A stretch of 64,000 nucleotides of DNA, from contig NZ_LNCD01000036.1 of NCBI RefSeq assembly GCF_001542405.1, positions 44,562-108,561 on the forward strand, read 5' to 3'. Each line of letters begins with the position of its first letter. The first letter of the stretch is position 1. The notes below the pieces were generated by a model. That model made no database searches. It was not told the DNA's origin and saw only the letters and a program-made list of their open reading frames with translations. The translations under genes and the position numbers were made by a program. This DNA comes from Rhizobium altiplani (GTDB lineage: Bacteria > Pseudomonadota > Alphaproteobacteria > Rhizobiales > Rhizobiaceae). Positions 26,704-34,730 of the stretch are shown one piece after another.

Positions 26704-27162
26704 ATGTATTCTACATCTAAAGATTCTTCATCTGATAACATAACGGAACTAACGGCAAACATCGTTACCGCCTACGTAAGCAGACACGATGTTCCCGTGC
26801 AGGACTTGCCTTCACTTATCGCAAGCGTTCAAGCCGCATTAGGACAGGGGCATAAGGTTCCTGAAGCTGTACCGGAAACAAGGCCTTCGTTCGCCTCGCA
26901 TCAGCGCCCAGCTGTGCCTATCGAACAATCGATAGAAAAAGATCACCTAATTTGCTTGGAAGACGGCCGGAGATTCCGCTCGTTGAAACGGCATTTGAAA
27001 ACTCAGTACAATCTAAACCCTGACGAATATCGAATTAAGTGGGGTCTTCCGCCCGACTACCCGATGGTTGCCCCCTCTTACGCCGCTCGGCGCTCATCAA
27101 TTGCCAAGGGCATCGGTTTGGGCGTCAACGTATCAAGGCGGTCAAACAACCAGGAAGATTAG
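26704..27162 (+). CDS. MucR/Ros-family transcriptional regulator
   Basis: 152 aa. The Ros/MucR zinc-finger region is at about residues 79-105 (ICLEDGRRFRSLKRHLKTQY), followed by the family tail NPDEYRIKWGLPPDYPMVAP. In Ros the zinc ligands are Cys-Cys-His-His. Here the second Cys is Asp, as in several MucR/Ml proteins, and the histidine normally found in HLxTHY is Gln (HLKTQY). The finger may not bind zinc at all. The N-terminal half (TANIVTAYVSRHDVPVQDLP) is the usual oligomerisation part. It is located in AT-richer DNA next to a small peptide gene and an ABC exporter. It may regulate them (inference). Confidence 0.85.
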   Translation: MYSTSKDSSSDNITELTANIVTAYVSRHDVPVQDLPSLIASVQAALGQGHKVPEAVPETRPSFASHQRPAVPIEQSIEKDHLICLEDGRRFRSLKRHLKTQYNLNPDEYRIKWGLPPDYPMVAPSYAARRSSIAKGIGLGVNVSRRSNNQED

Positions 27163-27170
27163 GCTTCAAA

Positions 27171-27202
27171 GAGGTTAAAGCGGGAAATCTCGCTTTAACC
27201 TC
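27171..27202. terminator. 12-bp perfect stem-loop after the MucR-like gene
   Basis: GAGGTTAAAGCG (27171-27182) and CGCTTTAACCTC (27191-27202) pair completely across an 8-base loop. It begins 8 bases after the regulator stop and lies 27 bases beyond the stop of the opposing small ORF, so it could end transcripts from both sides. There is no long T run on either side. Confidence 0.65.
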
Positions 27203-27229
27203 ATGAAAAGGGCATTGGCTCCGAACGCC

Positions 27230-27340
27230 TCATTTCATCTGTCGGGTGCACGTTGCAGCGGTTTGAACCGTAGCATCGCCACCATCGACGAACTCGATTT
27301 CCGTTCCAAACTGCGGCGGATTGAGAATCTGCGTAGTCAT
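27230..27340 (-). CDS. Small peptide gene (36 aa) with a Gly-Gly motif
   Basis: An ATG at 27338-27340 is preceded by GGAGG at six-base spacing, among the best ribosome-binding sites in the window, and the frame runs 36 codons to TGA. The peptide starts MTTQILNPPQFGTEIEFVD, continues with GG at residues 20-21, and ends with a 15-residue Thr/Ala-rich tail containing a single Cys at residue 31. This leader-GG-core shape resembles exported peptides or RiPP precursors, but no modification enzyme is adjacent. It is divergent from the ABC exporter gene (174-base gap) and convergent with the MucR-like gene. The function is unknown; peptide-signal or bacteriocin roles are inference. Confidence 0.55.
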   Translation of the reverse strand: MTTQILNPPQFGTEIEFVDGGDATVQTAATCTRQMK

Positions 27341-27513
27341 CACATACCTCCTATTTGCCGATTGAAGTTGCAGCGAAACGCCGCAAAAGCAAAATTATTC
27401 CTAAATTCATCTTAGTCAAGCATAAAAACAGTGATAAAATGTATTCAATAGCAATCTAGAAGAATAATATTCTCAGTTATTGCTTAGTAATACTTTGCAA
27501 TGGAGTGATATTT

Positions 27514-29280
27514 ATGGGTAATTCGCAAAACGCATTTTTGGTAATAAGCAATATGCTTCTCAATAGCGGCAAGCAGCGCGCTCTGTTTCTATTGGTATTA
27601 TGCACTATAACGCTCACCGCAATTTGTTCAGCGTTGTTTCCAGTATTCTTCTCTCTAGGTATTGATGCCCTGGCCGAGGGAGGTGCGAGTGTCAATGTAG
27701 GTACTCGCTATATAGTCGCTTTCGGAATTGGCCTGACAATTGTCGGGGCTCTGGAGCAGGTCCAATGGCTAACATTCGGACCAATGAACCTGCGTCTTCA
27801 AAGACACCTAACGACGCATGTATTCGGGCATGCTCTTTCCCTGCCGTATCGTAAGCTGAAGGAATATACGACTTACGAGATTGGCCGAACCGTAGAGCGT
27901 GGCCTTGATGCGGTCCGCGAAATCACGTCAAATCTGACCTTCTTCCTGATACCCACATTTATTGAGCTGATCATTGCGGCTTCGGTTATAGCCTTCATGA
28001 TCGACGTGTGGATCGCGTTGCTTTTATTTTCCGCGCTGGTCCTGTACGCGATCATCGCCAACGTATCGGCAGCCAAAATCAGAAGATCCACTGAAAGTGC
28101 GATGGAGACCGGGATCGACGCTTGGAATTTCGGTCTTGATGGCGTCGCTAATGCAGAACTTGTTCAGCAGGCCAACAGGGTCAATGAATTCGCTGAGCGT
28201 TTAAACCGCAAGCTCAAAGTCAACGATCAAGCGTGGGCTTTGACATTCCAACAGAGAGCTTTTTTTGGCGTTCTCCAGGCGCTTGTATTCGGCGCAGTCG
28301 TGACGGGTGTACTATGGCGTGGGGCCTCGGATGTTGCCGATGGGACGATGACCATCGGCAATTTAGTACTGCTGAACACTTACATTATCCGGCTGCTGCA
28401 GCCAGTCGAAACCTTTGCAAGGGTTTATCGGGAGGTGAACTCCTCCTTGGGAGAGGCCAGATTGCTTATGGAGCTTCTTTCGACGCCTGTACCTGAAATG
28501 CTGATACAGCCTATTGGCGGTGATCGATTGCCGATGACCCTGGAACTGTCCGATATAGCGATCTCGATGAATGAACGGGACTTATTGGCCGACCTTTCCC
28601 TTATGGTGCCGGCTAAGGGGAAGCTGTTCATCGTCGGCCCATCGGGTGTTGGAAAGTCATCTTTGTTGAAGGTGATCTCATGCCTGTCCACTGCTGATCG
28701 TGGCAAATACCTCATCGATGGCGCGTTGGTCACTGAAGGAAATGCGGGTGGTTTTAGGTCGAGTATCAGCGTCGTGCAGCAGGACTGCCTTTTATTTGAT
28801 TGGTCGATATCTGAAAACATTGCATTTGGCGTAGAGGCGCCTCAGGAGGAAATAGAAAAGGTCATTCTAAGGCTTGGCCTGCATGACGTGGTGCAACGTC
28901 ACCAAGAATTGGGAGAGCCAACCGTGGGCGAGCGCGGCAGCCGTTTGTCGGGCGGAGAAAAGCAGCGGGTATCGCTTGCGCGGGCACTTCTTGCCAAACC
29001 CCGGCTGCTTATTCTTGATGAGCCTACGGCAGCACTGGATGAAATAAATCGGAAGCGTGTTTTAGATGCAATCGCGGAATTGCAGCAGAGATGCACCACG
29101 GTTTTTGTCACTCATGATCTCTCCATAGTGGACGCTGAAAGCGAAGTTTTGTTCCTGGGACCAAATCATCGCTATTGGACGGGAACTCATGCGAATCTCC
29201 AAAGGGAGAGCGGGGAATACCAGGCATTTGTGGACGGTACAGTAATCGGGCAATTTTCTGACATGTCGCAGAAATCCTGA
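27514..29280 (+). CDS. ABC half-transporter/exporter (Atm1/ABCB type)
   Basis: 588 aa from the ATG at 27514, with GGAG eight bases upstream. Six transmembrane helices occupy about residues 15-310. The nucleotide-binding domain has Walker A GPSGVGKSS, signature LSGGEKQRVSLARALL, Walker B LLILDEPTAALDE and the H-loop TVFVTHDLS. The region YEIGRTVERGLDAVREITSN..FFLIPTFIEL resembles the Atm1/HMT subgroup. There is no C39 peptidase domain. As a homodimer it would export a small molecule or peptide across the inner membrane. The last 13 residues are encoded by a 39-base sequence repeated at 31907-31945, so the natural C-terminus has probably been replaced. Confidence 0.88.
   Translation: MGNSQNAFLVISNMLLNSGKQRALFLLVLCTITLTAICSALFPVFFSLGIDALAEGGASVNVGTRYIVAFGIGLTIVGALEQVQWLTFGPMNLRLQRHLTTHVFGHALSLPYRKLKEYTTYEIGRTVERGLDAVREITSNLTFFLIPTFIELIIAASVIAFMIDVWIALLLFSALVLYAIIANVSAAKIRRSTESAMETGIDAWNFGLDGVANAELVQQANRVNEFAERLNRKLKVNDQAWALTFQQRAFFGVLQALVFGAVVTGVLWRGASDVADGTMTIGNLVLLNTYIIRLLQPVETFARVYREVNSSLGEARLLMELLSTPVPEMLIQPIGGDRLPMTLELSDIAISMNERDLLADLSLMVPAKGKLFIVGPSGVGKSSLLKVISCLSTADRGKYLIDGALVTEGNAGGFRSSISVVQQDCLLFDWSISENIAFGVEAPQEEIEKVILRLGLHDVVQRHQELGEPTVGERGSRLSGGEKQRVSLARALLAKPRLLILDEPTAALDEINRKRVLDAIAELQQRCTTVFVTHDLSIVDAESEVLFLGPNHRYWTGTHANLQRESGEYQAFVDGTVIGQFSDMSQKS
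29241..29279. repeat. 39-bp repeat, copy A (3' end of the ABC exporter gene)
   Basis: Identical to 31907-31945 except for one base (GCAGAAA versus GCGGAAA). It contains TTTCTGACATGTCGCAGAAA, itself a near-palindrome. The similarity stops at both ends, as expected for the end of a mobile element. No transposase is next to either copy. Confidence 0.75.
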
Positions 29281-29351
29281 ATTCCGCGACAAGATTGTCG
29301 GCCCTGGAAAATCAGGAAACATGTCAGTTTGGATTTCGTTACACATCACAA

Positions 29352-29495
29352 CGAAAAGGCATCGGTCGGCTTCCGTGCGCCGATTTTGAAAGCAGACTTT
29401 GAGCCTGGCGGGCCCATGATCTGACGCCAGGTGGGCGTTCGGTCGCCCTCGGCCGAACGCACGCGTCGCCCCCTTCGGAAGTACGGAATCCATGG
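29352..29495. repeat. 144-bp direct repeat, copy B
   Basis: Second copy of the element at 22991-23134. It starts 72 bases after the end of the exporter gene. The two copies would allow recombination that removes or inverts the order of nothing but deletes the 6.4 kb between them. Confidence 0.8.
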
Positions 29496-29786
29496 AAAGT
29501 CGAGACGTGACCATTTGAAATCTGCATGGCGACTGATTGAAAGGATAGGCACTCGATACTCAGAACAAAACAAGCTCGGCTTCGCCAGCGCGACGCTTGT
29601 CGGTGATGATCCGATTGGGTGGCATCAGGCTCACGAGCAGTCGCCTCGCGGCTTTGGATAATTTCCGCCTTGTACATGATGTCGCGCGAAAGATTTCATG
29701 TTTTGCGGCCGCCTCCGGCCTATCGCTACATCCAAAATCAACGATGGACGCCTTCATGAAGATCGAAACTTTGGCCCATCTATTTG

Positions 29787-30968
29787 TCATGAACTGAGCG
29801 GCAAGGGATCGGTGCCTTCGCTTAGAATTGCAAGATATCGTGGATAGCTGAACACGCGGCCTCGCTTACGTCCAGTTACCTCATTAACGATGCCTAAACG
29901 CTCCAGATCAGCAAGCGCTGCGTTGACGGTTGGGGCAGATAGACCTGTGATCTGGACAATTTGGTTCGCCGTGTGAAAAGGATTCTGCTGGAAAAGCTCG
30001 TGAATGCGAAGGGCCGACCCTGCTCTATCACTCTCCATAGTAATCCGCTCCCGATCCTCCTTGAAAAGATCGACTATCTGAGTAGCAGCCTCAAACGCTC
30101 GATTGGCAGTGTCGGCGACGCCGGCCAGGAAAAAGTCTAGCCAGGCTTCCCAGTTTCCATGTTCGCGAACCTCTTGCAGTAGCCGATAATACTCTCGCCG
30201 ATGAGACTTTAGATAGAGGCTGAGGTATAGCAGCGGCTTTCTCAGAACGCCGTTCATGCAAAGATATAGGGTCACAAGCAGGCGGCCGATACGGCCATTG
30301 CCATCGAGAAATGGATGGATCGTTTCAAACTGGACATGCAGCAGGCCGGCTTTGATGAGTGCCGGTAGACGCGATTGCTCGTCATGGATGAAGCGCTCGA
30401 AAGCGTCCAGGCAACCGGCCATTTCAGTGACGGGTGGCGGCACGAAGAGTGCATTGCCGGGGCGCGTGCCACCAATCCAATTTTGCGAGCGGCGGAACTC
30501 CCCTGGATCCTTAGTGCCTCCTCGCCCACTGTGTAGGAGCCTGGCGTGCATCTCACGGATCAGACGCAACGACATGGGCAGCGTTTCCAGCCGCTCCAGA
30601 CCATACATCATGGCATCAACATAGTTGGAGACTTCACGGATATCATCGACCGGCTGCCCCGCCTGAGCTTCGGTTTCAAACCGCAAGAGATCGGAAAGCG
30701 TCGACTGCGTGCCTTCAATCTGCGAGGAAAGAACAGCTTCCTTTCTCACATACATATAGAGAAACAGCTCCTGGCGCGGCAGCAGCATTGTGATACCATC
30801 CAAGCGCCCGAGCGCGCGCTCGGCCAAGCTGAGACGCTCCAGCAATGAAAGCACATCAATCGCCGGCTCGGGCGGCAACGGTGGGGGTACGAACGCCCGT
30901 ACTGTTTCATTGGCAGCGATCGTCTCGACGAAACGACCCAACCGATGTTTGGATTGGGAATCAGACAT
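29787..30968 (-). CDS. Fic-domain protein (class II, with winged helix)
   Basis: 393 aa. The Fic catalytic motif HPFLDGNGRIGR is complete (about residues 215-226), so AMP transfer from ATP to a target protein is possible. An N-terminal inhibitory helix is visible as SSQIEGTQ (S-x-x-x-E-G), the class II autoinhibition signature, with the Glu expected to block ATP. A C-terminal winged-helix region (ANQIVQITGLSAPTVNAAL, then GRKRGRVFSYPRYL) suggests DNA binding. The protein type is a chromosomal regulator-like Fic rather than a secreted effector, since it has no export signal. An AT-rich palindrome upstream may be its own operator. Confidence 0.92.
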   Translation of the reverse strand: MSDSQSKHRLGRFVETIAANETVRAFVPPPLPPEPAIDVLSLLERLSLAERALGRLDGITMLLPRQELFLYMYVRKEAVLSSQIEGTQSTLSDLLRFETEAQAGQPVDDIREVSNYVDAMMYGLERLETLPMSLRLIREMHARLLHSGRGGTKDPGEFRRSQNWIGGTRPGNALFVPPPVTEMAGCLDAFERFIHDEQSRLPALIKAGLLHVQFETIHPFLDGNGRIGRLLVTLYLCMNGVLRKPLLYLSLYLKSHRREYYRLLQEVREHGNWEAWLDFFLAGVADTANRAFEAATQIVDLFKEDRERITMESDRAGSALRIHELFQQNPFHTANQIVQITGLSAPTVNAALADLERLGIVNEVTGRKRGRVFSYPRYLAILSEGTDPLPLSS

Positions 30969-31008
30969 AACCCAGTATCAGCCGCGCCCGTTATTTAAGC
31001 AAGGCGCA

Positions 31009-31023
31009 CTTAATTTAATTAAG
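31009..31023. promoter_or_regulatory. Candidate Fic autoregulatory operator, CTTAATTTAATTAAG
   Basis: A perfect 15-base palindrome (CTTAATT-T-AATTAAG) 41 bases before the fic start codon. A second related palindrome TTAATTAA lies at 31046-31053 and a half-site TTATTTAAG at 30991-30999. The repeated arms in front of a gene whose product carries a winged helix suggest autoregulation. Confidence 0.55.
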
Positions 31024-31242
31024 CAGCGGACTTAGATAAGAGCGCTTAATTAACGTCGGAGACATTGAACTCTGGAGCACTGATCTAGAGTAATCTGCGT
31101 AAGGGCACAAATGCGATGGCCAGGCAGCATTCAAAGTATCACATCCTTTCTTATAGCTTGCCTCCTATCCCGCTCGCCCTCGGCTCGGCGCTGGGCAAGC
31201 TGGCGCCGTTCTTCGACCGGACGCTGGTTTGAGGAGGAAGCG

Positions 31243-31659
31243 ATGACGCGCCACCTTTTCCTGAACGCGTTTCTGACTATCGGCATAGTTTTGACGGCGC
31301 TCCCCGGCGTCGTCTGCGCCCAGCCTGTCAATGAACCGAAGGAAAGCCCAATGACATCTCGTGCCCAGCAACTGATGGGGGACACTGCCCCGAAACTGGC
31401 CGAACTGACTGATGACGTACTCTACAAGGACATCTGGGAGCGACCCAGTCTGTCCAAGCGGGACCGGAGCCTGGTGACCATTTCGGCCCTGATCGCGCTG
31501 AACTGTCCCGATCAGCTCAAATCACATATTCGCCTCGGCCTGCAGAACGGCCTCAGCAAGGACGAGATCGTCGAGACGATCACGCAAATGGCATTCTACT
31601 CCGGTTGGCCGAGCGCCGTCTCTTCTGTTGCGATCGCCAAGGAGGTCTTCGCCGAATGA
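31243..31659 (+). CDS. Carboxymuconolactone decarboxylase-family protein, exported
   Basis: 138 aa from the ATG at 31243 (GAGGAGGAAGCG upstream). A signal peptide is seen (LNAFLTIGIVLTALPGVVCA, then Q), so the mature enzyme is probably periplasmic. The CMD domain follows: WERPSLSKRDRSLVTISALI, then GLQNGLSKDEIVETITQMAF and YSGWPSAVSSVAIAKEVF. The usual catalytic CxxC of AhpD is absent; only a single Cys (LNCPDQ) precedes the domain. The stop overlaps the start of a truncated cupin gene (ATGA), a neighbour pair common in proteobacteria. Confidence 0.82.
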   Translation: MTRHLFLNAFLTIGIVLTALPGVVCAQPVNEPKESPMTSRAQQLMGDTAPKLAELTDDVLYKDIWERPSLSKRDRSLVTISALIALNCPDQLKSHIRLGLQNGLSKDEIVETITQMAFYSGWPSAVSSVAIAKEVFAE

Positions 31660-31827
31660 CCGAGAAGAAAATGACAATGGCCTCTGCAGTGGCGGCTGCG
31701 GCGTTCGCGTAGACATCGTCGGCGTTGGCACCATCACGCATGCCGGTTACAGCCTGCGATCGTCGGAGCTCCTGATAGGTTCACCGGGTCCGTGCGGGTC
31801 GAAGACAACTTCAAGGCAAGGCGATGA
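31656..31827 (+). pseudogene. Truncated cupin-domain protein
   Basis: The ATG overlaps the previous stop. After 18 codons that look like the start of a signal peptide (MTEKKMTMASAVAAAAFA) comes TAG. In a different frame QPAIVGAPDRFTGSVRVEDN follows, the first strand of the cupin proteins that usually accompany CMD enzymes, then a stop. The cupin barrel with its metal ligands is missing, so the gene is dead and cut near 31830. Confidence 0.65.
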
Positions 31828-31906
31828 CCTGCAACAGCGGCCATACGCTTTGGGTGAGTTGCGCATCGTCATCGGTAGTTCGACCCAGTCGCCGACGCAC
31901 AGGTAA

Positions 31907-31945
31907 AGTAATCGGGCAATTTTCTGACATGTCGCGGAAATCCTG
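31907..31945. repeat. 39-bp repeat, copy B
   Basis: Second copy of the sequence at 29241-29279, same orientation, one mismatch. It lies between the truncated cupin gene and the NIPSNAP gene, outside any coding region. Confidence 0.75.
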
Positions 31946-31996
31946 CAGACCGTCCGAAAACTCGGACTGAAAGAATGCCTCCTCTTTTCGGCGGTG

Positions 31997-32365
31997 TTAG
32001 TCCTTGCGTGGAAGGGGCTGCAGGAAGACACGCTCATAGCTACTGAACGGTGGATTATTTCCGAAACGCGCGTTTGCTTCAATGCCATCCGGATCCTCGG
32101 CGACGTTATTACGATAACGAAGGTAGGTAGTCTCATCTGGGAAGGTGAATAGTGCGACGGCTATCTCGCTGCCCCCCTCCATACCTACACCTGGGAAACT
32201 CGTTCCAACCCCAACTGGCTTTTCGCGAGGAATGAAGTAGCCGTGGTGCGTTCCGCCGTGGCGTTCGATGAGCTCGATCCAGATTTGGGCATAAGCATTG
32301 AATTCCGTAATTCGGCTTTGATCGATGCGGTAGCGGACTTCACACGTGACGGGGCTATTTAGCAT
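31997..32365 (-). CDS. NIPSNAP-family protein
   Basis: 122 aa. The conserved pattern is EVRYRIDQSRITEFNAYAQI, then GGTHHGYFIPR, then VALFTFPDETTYLRYRN, then NPPFSSYERVFLQPL, which is the ferredoxin-like NIPSNAP fold. The biochemical function of this family in bacteria is unknown. It has no signal peptide. It stands alone on the minus strand, with IS debris upstream and downstream. Confidence 0.85.
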   Translation of the reverse strand: MLNSPVTCEVRYRIDQSRITEFNAYAQIWIELIERHGGTHHGYFIPREKPVGVGTSFPGVGMEGGSEIAVALFTFPDETTYLRYRNNVAEDPDGIEANARFGNNPPFSSYERVFLQPLPRKD

Positions 32366-32460
32366 TCAGGATTCACCTCTTTTATGTCGGAAACCTACTG
32401 ACTGTCCTCAAGACCGTCGACTGGGATTCCTGAGTTTAATGGCCTGTGGTAGCCTTTGCC

Positions 32461-32616
32461 ATGGCGCATCTTTCAGGAACAGACCGCTCTCAATTGCTGC
32501 CTTTGCCGGAAGCGGTTGATGACTATGTCGGGCCGGACAACTCGGTTCGCTTCATTGAGGCTTTCGTTGACGGCCTCGATCTTAAAGGGCTGCGACGCCC
32601 TCTATGCAAGTTGTAA
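32461..32616 (+). mobile_element. Transposase N-terminal remnant (IS1182/IS5-like)
   Basis: The frame starts MAHLSGTDRSQLLPLPEAVD, then DYVGPDNSVRFIEAFVDGLD and LKGLR, the beginning of IS1182-type transposases. After about 45 codons the similarity ends and the frame stops at 32616. The DDE domain is missing. The junction falls within the last codons of the convergent PhzF gene. Confidence 0.75.
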
Positions 32617-33430
32617 CGTCGCCACCGACCCAAATCCGATCTTCGACCAGCTCCACATGAACACGTCCTTCCCGTCCAAGGGCGGTACCTTGGCTGGCAA
32701 TGTATGATGAAGAAGCGATGCCGTTACCAATCAACCATTGAGCGATGCCTGCATTTAAGCTGCCGGTTACCGGGTCTTCAAAACCGGCCGCGGAAAAGGC
32801 ACGCACCTCGAAATCCGCTTCCCGCCCATCCTTAGCTGGATCCCAGGGGGCAACGACACCGACCCGTAATCCAGACAGGATGGTGAAATCCGGACGAAGT
32901 GCGAGGACGTCAACCCTGGATCGCAGTTTGACAGCGAGCCAGCCAGGGCCATTGTCCACCCAGTTGGCATCGACGATGTCATCGGATGTCAACCGCAAGC
33001 CTTTGAGGACTAGCGTCAGTGTGTCGAGTTCCACCGGGCCTGATCGCCGCAGTTCGGGGGCTTCGAAAGAAAGTCGTCCATTGTTGCGCCGAATGTGGAC
33101 TAGTCCCGCCTCGCACTCCTGGACAATCTCGTCGCTCTTTGGCCTTCCACCGGACGACAGCCATGTGTGGCAACTCCCCAAAGTGGGGTGGCCCGCGAAG
33201 GGCAATTCAGCAACAGGTGTAAAGATGCGAACGCGGTAATCGGCTTCTGCCGACCTCGGCTGCAAAAGGAAAGTCGTTTCGCTAAGGTTCGTCCAGCGCG
33301 CGAAAGCAGCCATCTCAGATGCGGTCAAGGAATCTGCTCCAATGACAACCGCCAGCGGATTGCCCAGCAAAGCTTTGGAGGAAAAGACATCAACCTGCTG
33401 GAATGAAAATTTAGTGATTCCGTGTCTCAT
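32582..33430 (-). CDS. PhzF-family isomerase/epimerase
   Basis: 282 aa from the ATG at 33430. The N-terminal block FSFQQVDVFSSKALLGNPLA and the active-site Glu region NLSETTFLLQP are typical of PhzF proteins, followed by RIFTPVAELPFAGHPTLGS and the second-half repeat DPVTGSLNAGIAQWL. The family performs isomerisation of small metabolites. The final residues (IEGVAAL) and the stop lie in sequence that belongs to the transposase remnant, so the last few residues have been replaced, but the fold is complete. A standalone gene. Confidence 0.87.
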   Translation of the reverse strand: MRHGITKFSFQQVDVFSSKALLGNPLAVVIGADSLTASEMAAFARWTNLSETTFLLQPRSAEADYRVRIFTPVAELPFAGHPTLGSCHTWLSSGGRPKSDEIVQECEAGLVHIRRNNGRLSFEAPELRRSGPVELDTLTLVLKGLRLTSDDIVDANWVDNGPGWLAVKLRSRVDVLALRPDFTILSGLRVGVVAPWDPAKDGREADFEVRAFSAAGFEDPVTGSLNAGIAQWLIGNGIASSSYIASQGTALGREGRVHVELVEDRIWVGGDVTTCIEGVAAL

Positions 33431-33844
33431 TATGATGTCCTGGTGCCTTAATGTGTGCAGCATATTGGGCAGATTGGTTTAACGCCCGGTTTGGGGCAGC
33501 ACTGGTCGCTATTTATAGCGCAATCAGGTCGTGCCACCCAATCGCTGGTGACGTCTGTTTTGGGCAGCGGCAAAGTTGGTCTCAACCGCCGACATTAGGG
33601 CGCAAAGCCGCTTGATCGCGCTGCTAATACCGGAGCCATTTCCCCCACGTCCATCATTTCAGCTGTAAGGTGGGAGACATCGCCCGAAGGAAGTTCAGGA
33701 CCCATGCCAACAGAGAAGGAGGACTGTTCGCCTGTTGCGCTGGAACCGCGCGTCGTAAGCGCCGACCTGGTTTTCTCCACCGGTCGTGCCTCAACGACAA
33801 TTGTCCCAGACCCCGGAAGTGCTGTGGCCGAGATGGCCACGGCA
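33431..33844. other. Intergenic region between phzF and HD genes
   Basis: No credible gene. The block around 33658-33682 (TTTCAGCTGTAAGGTGGGAG then ACATC) resembles 23150-23174, so mobile-element debris is probably present. Confidence 0.4.
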
Positions 33845-34486
33845 TCACGCGTCCGCTTTCGACGCAGGCGCTGGGACTAGGATGCCCCGCTCGACGGCAA
33901 GTTCTATGAGTCTGGTGCTGAGGCTTCCCAAGGTCTCGGAGGCCACGCCGATCGGCCGCATGCGTCGATGCACGTCGGTTGTCGTGACACCGGCGGCGGG
34001 CCAGGTGCCGCCGTCCGTGAAGAAGTTGTGTAACAAGGGCTGCAAGCGATCGATGGCGTTTGCGAACCGTGATTCCGCAGAAACCTTCGCCTCGAATTCG
34101 TCCCACAGCGCCCGGAACTCTTCCGCCTGGTCCTGGGGCAGCAATGCGAATATCCGCTGGGCAGCCGTCAGCTCCCTTTCGGCCTGACTGGCGGCACCGA
34201 CGCTATCGTAGGCAAAGGTGTCCCCGGCATCGATCTCCACGACATCATGGATGAGCAGCATCCTGAGGACACGCAGAATGTCGACAGGTTCGTCGGAATG
34301 CTCAGCCAGCACCATCGCCATCACCGCCAATTGCCATGTGTGCTCGGCGTCGTTCTCGACGCGCGAGCGATCCAGCAGAGGGGTTCTGCGCAAGACTGTC
34401 TTCAGCTTTTCGACTTCCAGAATGAAGGCCAGTTGCTCGGCAAGGCGCTGATTGCCCAGGAAGCATCCGATAGAATCCGCAGTCAT
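33845..34486 (-). CDS. HD-domain hydrolase (YfbR/HDDC2-like)
   Basis: 213 aa from the ATG at 34486. Metal ligands are visible: the first His in ENDAEHTWQLAVMAM, the HD pair in LLIHDVVEIDAGD and the distal Asp in FANAIDRLQPLLHN. The pattern and length fit the 5'-deoxynucleotidase YfbR/HDDC2 group that removes phosphate from deoxynucleoside monophosphates. The substrate is not proven. No strong ribosome-binding site is seen; the frame extends 33 codons upstream without protein-like sequence. Confidence 0.83.
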   Translation of the reverse strand: MTADSIGCFLGNQRLAEQLAFILEVEKLKTVLRRTPLLDRSRVENDAEHTWQLAVMAMVLAEHSDEPVDILRVLRMLLIHDVVEIDAGDTFAYDSVGAASQAERELTAAQRIFALLPQDQAEEFRALWDEFEAKVSAESRFANAIDRLQPLLHNFFTDGGTWPAAGVTTTDVHRRMRPIGVASETLGSLSTRLIELAVERGILVPAPASKADA

Positions 34487-34730
34487 TTGAATGGTCAAAT
34501 CAATACTCCCTGGCGTTCGACACCCGCTGCCCACCGTGCTTCGGATGTTCTGTATCGGCCCGTAGACAGTTTGTCGTGGATCCAATTACCCTTGAGCGCA
34601 TGCGAAGGAAAGATGCCCGAGACTCTCGGGTGAAGCGCCTTCCGAGCGGAACGACGCAAAATGAGCCTTGATCGCATGGGCCGTTTTCACCCTTGTTTCC
34701 TGGACGGCAGCCGTCCCGGATCCCGTTCCC

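Noticed and set aside
27203..27415. Plus-strand frame of 70 codons between the MucR gene and the exporter
   Set aside because: It is the opposite strand of the 36-codon gene, which has the better translation signal and composition.
33654..34106. Minus-strand frame of 150 codons overlapping the HD hydrolase
   Set aside because: Overlaps the HD gene in another frame and lacks any conserved block.
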